A DNA stretch of 48,804 nt from a virus, in the IMG/VR virus record IMGVR_UViG_3300023118_000009, positions 1 to 48,804 of that record; one strand, 5' to 3'. A model generated the notes under the pieces. That model worked only from the letters and a program-made list of their open reading frames with translations. It was not told where the DNA came from and searched no databases. The position numbers were made by a program, and so were the translations under genes. Position 1 is the stretch's first letter. The number at the start of each line of letters is the position of its first letter. Below are positions 21,395 to 28,611 of the stretch, in pieces.

Positions 21395-21795
21395 GCCCGA
21401 ACTTCAAACCGATCGAAATCCGGGGCGTACTCTACCCTTCACGCAAGGCGGCTGCAGAAGCCCTCGGCGTTATCCCGTCGGCGGTGAGCAATGCCTATCG
21501 GGCGGGGACGGAGCAGACTTGCGGGCTCGGATACAAGGCGCCCGTCTCATGCATTATCGACGGAGTGCATTATCCGTCGATAGTCGCCGCATCGCGGGGG
21601 ACGGGCATCCCTTATAACAAGCTCTGGGATACCTTGCGCCGGCAAGAAAAAGCCCTGCCGCACGAGGCGGCAGGGCAAGTCTCACAGGGGGAAATGCACG
21701 CAGACGAGCCCGAGGGCTCGCGTCTTCACTTCTCCGGGAAAGGCCCGGCCCTATTCGGCGATATGCCGAATGTCGATAATGTCGGCGCGCTCTAG
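21391..21795 (+). CDS. protein of two NUMOD1-like repeats, copy B, with tail encoded across a terminator
   Basis: 134 residues. Repeats RGVLYPSRKAAAEALGVIPS and DGVHYPSIVAASRGTGIPYN parallel those of the preceding gene (ATGA overlap). After about residue 88 the frame runs through the minus-strand terminator hairpin (encoding KALPHEAAGQ) and then antisense into the end of the convergent membrane-protein gene, so the last ~45 residues are probably unconstrained extension. No nuclease motif. Paralogy indicates a tandem duplication. Confidence 0.6.
   Translation: MSPNFKPIEIRGVLYPSRKAAAEALGVIPSAVSNAYRAGTEQTCGLGYKAPVSCIIDGVHYPSIVAASRGTGIPYNKLWDTLRRQEKALPHEAAGQVSQGEMHADEPEGSRLHFSGKGPALFGDMPNVDNVGAL
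21652..21676 (-). terminator. Rho-independent terminator of the late (structural) operon
   Basis: On the minus strand, GCCCTGCCGC and GCGGCAGGGC form a perfect 10 bp GC-rich stem with a 5-base loop, followed immediately by TTTTTCTT, a classical intrinsic terminator. It is 74 bases after the last late gene's stop at 21751. It lies within the plus-strand gene 21391-21795. Confidence 0.88.
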
Positions 21796-22278
21796 CTGCG
21801 ATCCGATCACAATTGCGGCGGTCATGATGGAGATCGCAATCGCGGCCCCCATCCAGATAATCGAGCGCGTCGGCACCTTGCCGTTAATCGCCTTGGGCAC
21901 GGCAATGTGATGCATTGCGGCGATGGCGGTGAGGAACGTCGCGAATTGCCAGAACCCCATATTGGTCCACTCATCCGGACGATTGTTGTGGCGCCAAATA
22001 AGGCTCTGGATCGATCCGTACAGGTCCGCCGCGAACGCGAGCCAAATCCCAATGACCAATCCGTCGCTCGGGTCGCGCTCGTTTTCCCAGCAGAGGTTCG
22101 CGATGCTCCATCCGAAGATGACCACGACGAAGAACGACAGGGCCATCCGGGCGGATTGCGCGACGATCGCGACCCACTCTGGAAGGCTTGTCGGAATGAC
22201 GATCCAGTACGTAGCGATCGCGATAAGGTTCAAGGCGACGATGACGCGAGGCGAGGGCAGGTTGAAGCTCTTTTTCAT
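21751..22278 (-). CDS. four-span membrane protein
   Basis: 175 residues. Hydrophobic segments at about 11-32 (VIVALNLIAIATYWIVIP), 41-62 (ARMALSFFVVVIFGWSIANL), 110-127 (FWQFATFLTAIAAMHHIAVP) and 141-160 (WMGAAIAISIMTAAIVIG). It is the last gene of the late operon, after the spanins and two small proteins. A lysis role such as holin is possible by position, but four spans and the length are not diagnostic. Its 3' end overlaps the convergent gene by 45 bases. Confidence 0.65.
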   Translation of the reverse strand: MKKSFNLPSPRVIVALNLIAIATYWIVIPTSLPEWVAIVAQSARMALSFFVVVIFGWSIANLCWENERDPSDGLVIGIWLAFAADLYGSIQSLIWRHNNRPDEWTNMGFWQFATFLTAIAAMHHIAVPKAINGKVPTRSIIWMGAAIAISIMTAAIVIGSQLERADIIDIRHIAE

Positions 22279-22475
22279 GTCTGGCTATCATCCCAATGCC
22301 GGTTAAGGGTCCGGATTGCACCTTCCGCCTGCACCCGCAAATCCCTCGCAAATCCCGAGTTCCGACGGGAATTTCGGATGCTGCGTTCCGCCACCCGCTT
22401 ATGCTCATCGACAGTAGCATTGAATTGGTCCGTCGAGGGAACGCCTTTGAACAAATTAATCAATCCCTGTAGCAT
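22275..22475 (-). CDS. hypothetical soluble protein, 66 aa
   Basis: Starts MLQGLINLFKGVPSTDQF; helical and charged (EHKRVAERSIRNSRRNSG). The ATG at 22475 is chosen because GGAGG lies 10 bases upstream; an ATG at 22490 is the alternative and overlaps the previous gene. Its stop overlaps the next ATG as ATGA. No family. Confidence 0.55.
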   Translation of the reverse strand: MLQGLINLFKGVPSTDQFNATVDEHKRVAERSIRNSRRNSGFARDLRVQAEGAIRTLNRHWDDSQT

Positions 22476-22476
22476 C

Positions 22477-22815
22477 TTACCGCCCTCCATGTTCGCGGGC
22501 GAGGGTGATAAGGCTCTCGATTTTGGTCAGCAGGGTCTGAATATTCGCCAAAACACTTTCCAGCTTACCGAGGGTAAGCATCTGCACGTGGTGATGCTCC
22601 GTCGCGGAGGATAGCATTTCGTCTTGGCTCTCGAACGATGCCTCATTCGCCTTTGTCGACAGTGCGAGCGCGGCGGCAAACTTTTCGATCGTCCCGAGGT
22701 GCAGGGATAGGAGCTTGGTATTCAGCGCCGCTTGCGCGATGTTCAGCAGGATTGACGCTGCGGCTAGGTAGAACGGTGGGCCCCCATCGAGGATGGCCTT
22801 CGCAAGAGCCTCCAT
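22477..22815 (-). CDS. membrane-anchored coiled-coil protein, 112 aa
   Basis: Starts MEALAKAILDGGPPFYLAAA; one hydrophobic segment at about 14-34 is followed by a long helical, heptad-patterned region (TIEKFAAALALSTKANEASF, MLTLGKLESVLANIQTLLTK). Position directly after the spanin genes suggests a lysis-associated role, for example holin or antiholin, but no family motif is seen. The start at 22815 is one base after the Rz1-like stop. Confidence 0.6.
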   Translation of the reverse strand: MEALAKAILDGGPPFYLAAASILLNIAQAALNTKLLSLHLGTIEKFAAALALSTKANEASFESQDEMLSSATEHHHVQMLTLGKLESVLANIQTLLTKIESLITLAREHGGR

Positions 22816-22816
22816 C

Positions 22817-23140
22817 TCACTTCGCGCCCCGGTACGCCGCATCACGCGCCGCCTGCCAGCGGTCGCAAACCGTGCGCTCCCGTACAAGGCTTTTCGTGAA
22901 GGCGATGTACTCGGCGGACAGGAGCGCGAGGTCGGGATCGTCCGGGATATCGGGCTGACGTGCGGCGACGTCTTCCGGCGTCAGCGCCTTGCACTCGGGA
23001 GGCTGCTTCGGCAGATTGATGTTAATTAGCTTTGCCGTCCCGGAAGTCCCGCAGGCGCCGGCCAATGTTGGCAGGGCCAGCACAAGAAGGAAGCTTGCCG
23101 CGCGCCGCGCGCTCCGTCGCCAATTGCTGCCGCAGAACAT
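22817..23140 (-). CDS. Rz1: outer-membrane spanin (Rz1-like lipoprotein)
   Basis: 107 residues. The basic N-terminus (NWRRSARRAA), hydrophobic SFLLVLALPTLAGAC with a lipobox ending at Cys30, and the following Pro/Asn-rich stretch (INLPKQPPEC) fit an o-spanin lipoprotein. It starts inside the Rz gene in another frame and overlaps it by 119 bases, the arrangement typical of Rz/Rz1 pairs, then extends about 200 bases past it. An earlier in-frame ATG exists but would put an arginine-rich non-signal sequence in front. It partners with the inner-membrane spanin to fuse membranes at lysis. Confidence 0.75.
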   Translation of the reverse strand: MFCGSNWRRSARRAASFLLVLALPTLAGACGTSGTAKLININLPKQPPECKALTPEDVAARQPDIPDDPDLALLSAEYIAFTKSLVRERTVCDRWQAARDAAYRGAK

Positions 23141-23408
23141 TGAGCCGTCCCTTTTCCGATGCGGCTTCCGTCGCCGTTTCCTGCCGAGCCTTGTCCGCAG
23201 CCGCAGCCGCATCATTTGCGGCCTTTATATCGCGTTCAGCGCTGGCCGTCTTCGCCCTCTCAATGGCGAGTTCGTTTTTATGCCGCTCCTGCAGCTTGCC
23301 ATATTGGACGGCGCCGAGGAGCACCGCGCCGATAAGCAGCAACCCGCCGAGCGTCGCGGCAAGCGCGCGCCCTGCGGGTGTTGCAAGGAGGCCGAGAAAG
23401 AACGTCAT
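23022..23408 (-). CDS. Rz: inner-membrane spanin (Rz-like)
   Basis: 128 residues. One N-terminal transmembrane segment (ALAATLGGLLLIGAVLLGAV) is followed by a charged periplasmic coiled coil (KLQERHKNELAIERAKTASAE, KARQETATEAASEKGRL), the classic i-spanin plan. The C-terminal part is the region overlapped by the Rz1 gene. The ATG at 23408 overlaps the endolysin stop as ATGA. Confidence 0.8.
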   Translation of the reverse strand: MTFFLGLLATPAGRALAATLGGLLLIGAVLLGAVQYGKLQERHKNELAIERAKTASAERDIKAANDAAAAADKARQETATEAASEKGRLNVLRQQLATERAARGKLPSCAGPANIGRRLRDFRDGKAN

Positions 23409-24679
23409 GCCGTGTCCGCTCCGCTGCGCACCGCGTCGATGGCCTTTTTCTCTGCACGGTTCGCCTGATAGTACTGGAACCCGGCGAGGATCGTGACGGC
23501 GCCGAGGAGCGCGGGCACGCCATAGGACAGGATTTCCGCCTTGTAGTCGGACACCATGTCCCAAGCCACTCCGAGTTGGTCAGCAATGCCGATAATCGCG
23601 GCAGAGATCAGCGCACCGAACCCCTGCACGGCTCCCCAAAACTTGCTCTTTCCCGCCGCTTCGGCGGCAGGGGGAAGGGTGCCGGCTTCCTTGAGGGAGG
23701 CGACGGTCGCATTGGCGCGCTCGGGCGCAATCTTGCGCTCCGGGACGCCGTGCGTGTTGATCCAGTCCATAGTCTCCTTGTCCGGGAGCCCGGAACGCGG
23801 GAGCCCGTTGTCGAACTGGAAAGCCGTCATGCCGGCGATCGACCGCCCGCCCCATTCCGGCTCAATATTTCCGAACTCATAATAGCCCTTCGCCTTCATC
23901 TCCGTCTTGAGCGCGTTCACAACGAAGTCCGGGAGCGTCGGGATTGCGCCGGGCTCCGGAGCGGTACGCGCCTCCTCGACGGCGATCACGTCGGCGGGCT
24001 CTTGGCTCGACAGGTCGAGAACGGGGACAGGGGCGCGCGTAGCGGGCGTTTTTGCTTTTCCGGGCACATAGTCCTCGAAAGCGAAAGTCGCCGCCCCGCG
24101 CCACGTCTGCGCATCGGCAAGGCCGTTCGTCCCGCCATTGATCACCTTCCGGAGGCCGCGATAGTCCTTTCGGTCGACGAAGGTGTTGCAATTCCGATTG
24201 GCCCACTCGCGCACGGCAGTGCGGAACGCGGTCGCCGGCTCCCGCAGTGCCTCGGGATTATCCTCGAACCCCATTTTGCGGTAGTTGGTCCGGCCCGTCG
24301 TCTGCATGAGACCGCCGCCGCGCATGTCCCAGCCGTCGTTCGGCTCCGTATTGCCGAGGTTCTTTTTGCCCCACGCCCCGCCATAGACAAAATTGGCGAT
24401 TGCCTTCTGGCCCTGCTTGACGAGCGCTGCAGCCTTTGCCGGCGTGAGCCCGTTGCGCGTGCCGAATACCTGCACGAGGCGCGGCGCACTATAGGCCATG
24501 CTCTCGGCTGTCTTCGTCAGGCCAGCACTCTCCGTGGCGATCTCTCCGAAGAACGCGATGACGCGGGCGCGGGTATTGATGCCGTTCGCCTCGGCATAAT
24601 ACCAGTTGTCGAGGATCGCCTGAACGATCTCTGGCTTGGCCTTCGGGGCGAACTTCTTAATCTGGGCCCTTGTGATCAT
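23405..24679 (-). CDS. GH19-type endolysin with peptidoglycan-binding-like domain and C-terminal membrane hairpin
   Basis: 424 residues. Catalytic domain about 1-190: IAFFGEIATESAGL with the catalytic Glu, FVYGGAWGKKNLGNTEPNDG, and WDMRGGGLMQTTGRTNYRKM are chitinase class I/GH19 lysozyme signatures. After a linker, FVVNALKTEMKAKGYYEFGN and RSIAGMTAFQFDNGLPRSG look like a peptidoglycan-binding helical repeat. The C-terminus carries two hydrophobic segments (ALISAAIIGIADQL and YGVPALLGAVTILAGFQYY) with a basic end, unusual for a soluble endolysin. The start at 24679 (MITRAQ) is chosen for AAGGA upstream; 24688 is an alternative. Confidence 0.85.
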   Translation of the reverse strand: MITRAQIKKFAPKAKPEIVQAILDNWYYAEANGINTRARVIAFFGEIATESAGLTKTAESMAYSAPRLVQVFGTRNGLTPAKAAALVKQGQKAIANFVYGGAWGKKNLGNTEPNDGWDMRGGGLMQTTGRTNYRKMGFEDNPEALREPATAFRTAVREWANRNCNTFVDRKDYRGLRKVINGGTNGLADAQTWRGAATFAFEDYVPGKAKTPATRAPVPVLDLSSQEPADVIAVEEARTAPEPGAIPTLPDFVVNALKTEMKAKGYYEFGNIEPEWGGRSIAGMTAFQFDNGLPRSGLPDKETMDWINTHGVPERKIAPERANATVASLKEAGTLPPAAEAAGKSKFWGAVQGFGALISAAIIGIADQLGVAWDMVSDYKAEILSYGVPALLGAVTILAGFQYYQANRAEKKAIDAVRSGADTA

Positions 24680-24699
24680 ATTCTTCATCCTTGAATTTG

Positions 24700-26421
24700 T
24701 TATACGCCGCCAACGGTCGAGAGCGCGGCGGCGCGGGTCCATGGGGGCACGTCCATGTGCCACCATTGGGCGATGTGGCCGAATAGGGGAGCGGTGCCGG
24801 TGTTCGATGAGCCGATGCGTCCCGAAGTGACGCTTGGCACAGCGCCGGACAAGTCGATGACGCCAGCCATGACGCCATTCACGAATAGACCGAACTTGTT
24901 GTTTTCCCAAAGCGCAAGGCAACGGAACGCCGCGCCAGTGACTACAAATGCGGAGGTGATCAGAGCTTGAGATACACCGCCGACAGTGACAGTAAACCGG
25001 ATGGCTCCGGTTGATATAATCTGCACGTTGATATTGTTAGTCGCATCCCCCAGCCACCAGAGCACTTCTGCCGGCGACACGCCATTAACGTGGGCACTGT
25101 CGCCTTCCCAAATAAACGCGCCCTGCGTCTGATCGTATCCGACGAAGGGGACGGGGTCCGCCTTCAATGAGAAACCGGTTGCTACGGTAGAGCCTACTGT
25201 GCCGCCGCCCCACGCTCGAACCCATGTCGTGGTTGAGGTGGCAGTGAAGACGAGAGATGATGTTTGACCCGCGAGCATCGCTAGCGTGCCTAGGCTCGTA
25301 TCCCCCTGCGTCACGCCGGCATTTAGCGTCAGTGCTACGGGGCCAGCGCCTCTGACCCCCTGAAAAACGTATTTCGTTCCGATCACGGTCGCTATGGAGA
25401 AGTTGAGCGTTGGGTCTTGCCCACCCGCCCTAGTAAAGGTGAATGTCCCGGCCGGGCTCTGCACTACCGACCCGGTGCCGCTGATAATCGCGGTCGACGG
25501 GTCAAGCAGTTCCGCGCCAGCGCCAACCGGCCCGAAGTTCAAGAAGTCCTGCGCGCGGGCGACAGCGGTTCCACTTGTAAGGATTGGAGATGTGGCGAAA
25601 TTCCCGGCTTCTAGTTGAGGTAAACCGATGCGAATGGTGAAGTCATAGGAATTACCGATGGTTAGAGCAAATCGAACCCTAGTCTGTACCCCTGTAGCTG
25701 CTAATGTCGGGGTGCGTGTCTGCAATATGCGTTTGGTTTTAAGTGCCCCCGCAGGGATTACGCTTACAGGTATTGCGGTTCCGGATACATTCGCGTCACC
25801 AGCCACCCAATATAAACGATGATCCGCAGAATTGGGCGGCATTGTTAGAGCGGCAAACCCCGCAAATACACTGCCAGTGTAAGCCGATCCCGAAGCAATC
25901 GCAGCAGAATAGGCGGTGCTAAGGAGTATGAACGCCTCTGTTCCACTCGCTATACCGGCGTATTTAACATCGATATAGTTAATGCCATCCTCAACACCAA
26001 AAGAAAGTGTTCTAGTAAGGCCGCCGTCTAAAGTACTCCAACCCCCAGTCGGCAAAGTGCCGGGCGCACCGGCTATACCCCCGACCATGGTGTTATTGAG
26101 AATGACGTTGGTGCGCGGCCCTTCCATCGAGAGGCCGAGCGCCACGGCGGCGGGCGAGAAGTCGAACGCCTCGGCATTGATCGCCGCCGTCGACAGCACC
26201 GCTGCGCTGTTGAGATAGCTCTTGGCCGTCGTGCGGGTGAAGACGCCGCTGGCCGACGCCTTGAATGCCGCATTGTCGTTCTTTGGCCCCTGGTGCCAGA
26301 ATTGGTTTGTGGTATATTTTGCGCCTAGAATGGCGGGACGGCCATCATCGCCGCGCGGAACCCAAGACGGCGTTCCGTCCCCTCGAATAATCGGCGGAGC
26401 GCGCCCGAGAACGGCAGTCAT
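24700..26421 (-). CDS. tail fibre/receptor-binding protein with lectin-like C-terminus
   Basis: 573 residues. The N-terminal ~270 residues contain ALGLSMEGPRTNVILNN and GLPQLEAGNFATSPILTSG with TAVARAQDFL, a signature of phage head- or tail-fibre carbohydrate-binding modules. Residues about 280-400 form another beta module, and the last ~150 (AFRCLALWENNKFGLFVNGV, SGRIGSSNTGTAPLFGHIAQ) read like a concanavalin-A/LamG-type jelly roll. This suggests surface polysaccharide binding. Its ATG overlaps the upstream gene's stop as ATGA, so the two are probably co-translated. Confidence 0.75.
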   Translation of the reverse strand: MTAVLGRAPPIIRGDGTPSWVPRGDDGRPAILGAKYTTNQFWHQGPKNDNAAFKASASGVFTRTTAKSYLNSAAVLSTAAINAEAFDFSPAAVALGLSMEGPRTNVILNNTMVGGIAGAPGTLPTGGWSTLDGGLTRTLSFGVEDGINYIDVKYAGIASGTEAFILLSTAYSAAIASGSAYTGSVFAGFAALTMPPNSADHRLYWVAGDANVSGTAIPVSVIPAGALKTKRILQTRTPTLAATGVQTRVRFALTIGNSYDFTIRIGLPQLEAGNFATSPILTSGTAVARAQDFLNFGPVGAGAELLDPSTAIISGTGSVVQSPAGTFTFTRAGGQDPTLNFSIATVIGTKYVFQGVRGAGPVALTLNAGVTQGDTSLGTLAMLAGQTSSLVFTATSTTTWVRAWGGGTVGSTVATGFSLKADPVPFVGYDQTQGAFIWEGDSAHVNGVSPAEVLWWLGDATNNINVQIISTGAIRFTVTVGGVSQALITSAFVVTGAAFRCLALWENNKFGLFVNGVMAGVIDLSGAVPSVTSGRIGSSNTGTAPLFGHIAQWWHMDVPPWTRAAALSTVGGV

Positions 26422-27395
26422 GCAATCGGACCTTCCACGACCCAGCGCACTGCCGCATCGACGAGCACAACGCCGAACTGAACCGCGCCATATTGCGTCG
26501 ATACCTTAGTGCCAGCGGGAATGGACGCGAGCACGGATGCGCCTGCCCCCGCCACCCACGAAACATCACCCGCCGCCATGCGCCGGCCAAACGCCCTGTA
26601 ATCATAGCTCAATGCCGGAAGCGTAACGACACAGCCGCCCGCATTGGTAAAATGGTGCATCTTGTTCTTATTGATCTCCAAAAGCGCGTAGGTCGCCCCG
26701 GAGACAATAATCGGCTGGGCGTTGATCTCTGCTTCAATGCCCTCGACCGTAGAGCGATCGTTGCCAGTGGCCACTCGGTCTTGTCCCGTGGCGGTCCTGT
26801 CGAGGGCAGTATCCGCCGCCGCCTGCACCGCCGCCTCCGCTGCAGCTTGCGCGGCAGGCGACAGGGTGCCCCCGACGTCCGTCGCATCGGCGATATCGGC
26901 GGTAAGTCCTGCGGGCGAGATGTAAAGCCCGACGGGAGGCATATCTCCGCCGCCGCCGATCCAATCGTCAATGCGCTGCACGACCCGAGAGCCAGAGACG
27001 ACATTCGAGATGATCGCTGACCAGCCTCCATACCCCTGCAATCCGGGGATTTGCACGGCGGCGGGATCGGTGCCGAAATAGTCGTCTTCGTCGCCGACAC
27101 GGATCGTGAAAACGGGGAGCTTCTCCCGGAGCCCGCCGCCCGGAAGGCGCCAAAATGCGCCGACGGCGATCGCGCCGAGCGGCAGGCATTCCGCGTACTC
27201 CTCGAAGTTCCACAGCACCGTGTCGAGCCCGTCGAGCGCGAGCTTATCTGGGTCGGCGAGCGTGGTGAGGACGATATCCTCCCGGCCCGGCACAAGAATA
27301 CGCATCTCGACAGCGGGGCTTAGGTCCGCGCCTTCGAACAAGATGCGGACCCACGGCGAGTTCGTGCTCCGGTAGATATAGATCACGTTCGCCAT
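26418..27395 (-). CDS. tail fibre/baseplate-associated protein
   Basis: 325 residues. The first ~170 (VIYIYRSTNSPWVRILFEGA, MRILVPGREDIVLTTLADP) form a beta-rich domain. A low-complexity alanine/threonine helical spacer follows (AAQAAAEAAVQAAADTALDR, about 180-205), then a C-terminal module with NKMHHFTNAGGCVVTLPA resembling fibre-tip domains. The plan (attachment domain, trimeric helical neck, beta tip) fits a tail fibre. The start at 27395 is chosen over GTG 27404; the ribosome-binding site is weak. The 67-base gap upstream is AT-rich and could hold a promoter. Confidence 0.65.
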   Translation of the reverse strand: MANVIYIYRSTNSPWVRILFEGADLSPAVEMRILVPGREDIVLTTLADPDKLALDGLDTVLWNFEEYAECLPLGAIAVGAFWRLPGGGLREKLPVFTIRVGDEDDYFGTDPAAVQIPGLQGYGGWSAIISNVVSGSRVVQRIDDWIGGGGDMPPVGLYISPAGLTADIADATDVGGTLSPAAQAAAEAAVQAAADTALDRTATGQDRVATGNDRSTVEGIEAEINAQPIIVSGATYALLEINKNKMHHFTNAGGCVVTLPALSYDYRAFGRRMAAGDVSWVAGAGASVLASIPAGTKVSTQYGAVQFGVVLVDAAVRWVVEGPIA

Positions 27396-27462
27396 GCTGC
27401 TCACATTCTATGGATTTGAAAGGTGGTATTCCGCACAATTTATCTTCTCTTTGCAGGATGCA

Positions 27463-28611
27463 CTAGGCGCCTAGCTCCGCACGGCCTCCCCATGATATTC
27501 GATACGGATTTGACCCTATCGCCGTGAAACTGAGTGCGACGTGATTGTCATCCAGCGCGTACATTTGCACGGAGGCAACGTTGCCCGTTTGAGTGTTCAA
27601 GGCAAGCCCGCTCCCAGTAAATGTCCCAGGCTCCATCGGCATCAATGGTACGATCGGGATCGACACGACCACAGTCCCGGCAACACTTGGGACGACATAC
27701 AAGAACCCTTCATCTTTGTAGACCGTGGGGTCTACATCATAAAACGATTTGGCGTTACCTACCGTGTTAACATTCGTGACGGCAACAGGAACAAACGACC
27801 TCGCCCCCTTGTTCACGTTGGCTTTGCGTCCGGACCAAGCCTTAGCCCAAAGGCGTCCCGCGTACTCAGTTCCCCTTCCGGCAAGGTGAACCTTGCTCGC
27901 TCCCCAGCAGTCTTCGGGGAGCACGGACAGGTCCACGAACTGGCGGCAGCTATCACGAAGCGCCCATATCTGCAATGGCAGGTTATAGGGCTTCAATTCC
28001 GCACGGTATGGGCTTATGCTCGAACGCACAAATGGCGTCGTGTACGGGAACCACGAATAACCCCGCAAGGCGAGGTGATGCGCATGGTTGGCCTGAATGA
28101 ATGCGAGAGAGGAGAGGCCCCAGAACGCCTCGTTCTCTCCCTGCATCATCAGATATCCGCTTATCTCCGAAACACCCGCCGCCGCAAGGAATGGTGGCAC
28201 GTTGTTGTCGCGGACCTTCCGCATGTTCCAAAAAACACGACCGTATACGTCAGTGAAGCCGCCACCTAGAATGGGGCACCCTGGCTTAGTACCCGGCGGG
28301 GCGTTTACGGAAGGATAGTTGACCCTCCACTGTGACAAGAACTGCGCACCCTTGGCAAAAGAGGCAAGACAGAAGTCAATGTCCGGGTGCTCCTTAGCGA
28401 TCTCCGCCATTGCAACATAGCTCGGGCGGGTTGGCGTGGAAGCATCGGGGCGAAATAGCGCGATCGCGACATAGGTATCGCTGTGGACCGCGCCATCCCA
28501 ACCCCATATTTCCAGATTATCCGGCCACTCATAGTTGTGCGGGAATTGCCCCTCCAAGTCATTGGATTGGCTTTCCGCAACGAAAGCCATGCGCGGTCGT
28601 AGGTTAGACAT
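27463..28611 (-). CDS. SGNH/GDSL-type esterase (sialate O-acetylesterase-like) tail protein
   Basis: 382 residues. Block I FVAESQSND carries the nucleophile Ser (QSN context of SASA-type esterases), YLMMQGENEAFW is the W/MQGExE oxyanion block, and KVHLAGRGTEYAGRLWAKAW contains the distal His with HLxxxGxxxYA. The last ~95 residues are beta-rich and may bind sugars. Location among fibre genes indicates a virion enzyme removing acetyl groups from host surface polysaccharide. The start at 28611 (MSNLRPRM) overlaps the previous gene by 8 bases; a longer start enters that gene. Confidence 0.8.
   Translation of the reverse strand: MSNLRPRMAFVAESQSNDLEGQFPHNYEWPDNLEIWGWDGAVHSDTYVAIALFRPDASTPTRPSYVAMAEIAKEHPDIDFCLASFAKGAQFLSQWRVNYPSVNAPPGTKPGCPILGGGFTDVYGRVFWNMRKVRDNNVPPFLAAAGVSEISGYLMMQGENEAFWGLSSLAFIQANHAHHLALRGYSWFPYTTPFVRSSISPYRAELKPYNLPLQIWALRDSCRQFVDLSVLPEDCWGASKVHLAGRGTEYAGRLWAKAWSGRKANVNKGARSFVPVAVTNVNTVGNAKSFYDVDPTVYKDEGFLYVVPSVAGTVVVSIPIVPLMPMEPGTFTGSGLALNTQTGNVASVQMYALDDNHVALSFTAIGSNPYRISWGGRAELGA

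Noticed and set aside
23378-24694. 438-codon plus-strand open frame opposite the endolysin
   Set aside because: It is the antisense shadow of a clear GH19 endolysin, with no ribosome-binding site and no recognisable motif; arises from GC-rich codon bias.
27463-27474. Perfect 12-base palindrome CTAGGCGCCTAG
   Set aside because: It merely contains the stop codon of the esterase gene; short enough to arise by chance, with no T-tract and no repeat elsewhere noticed.
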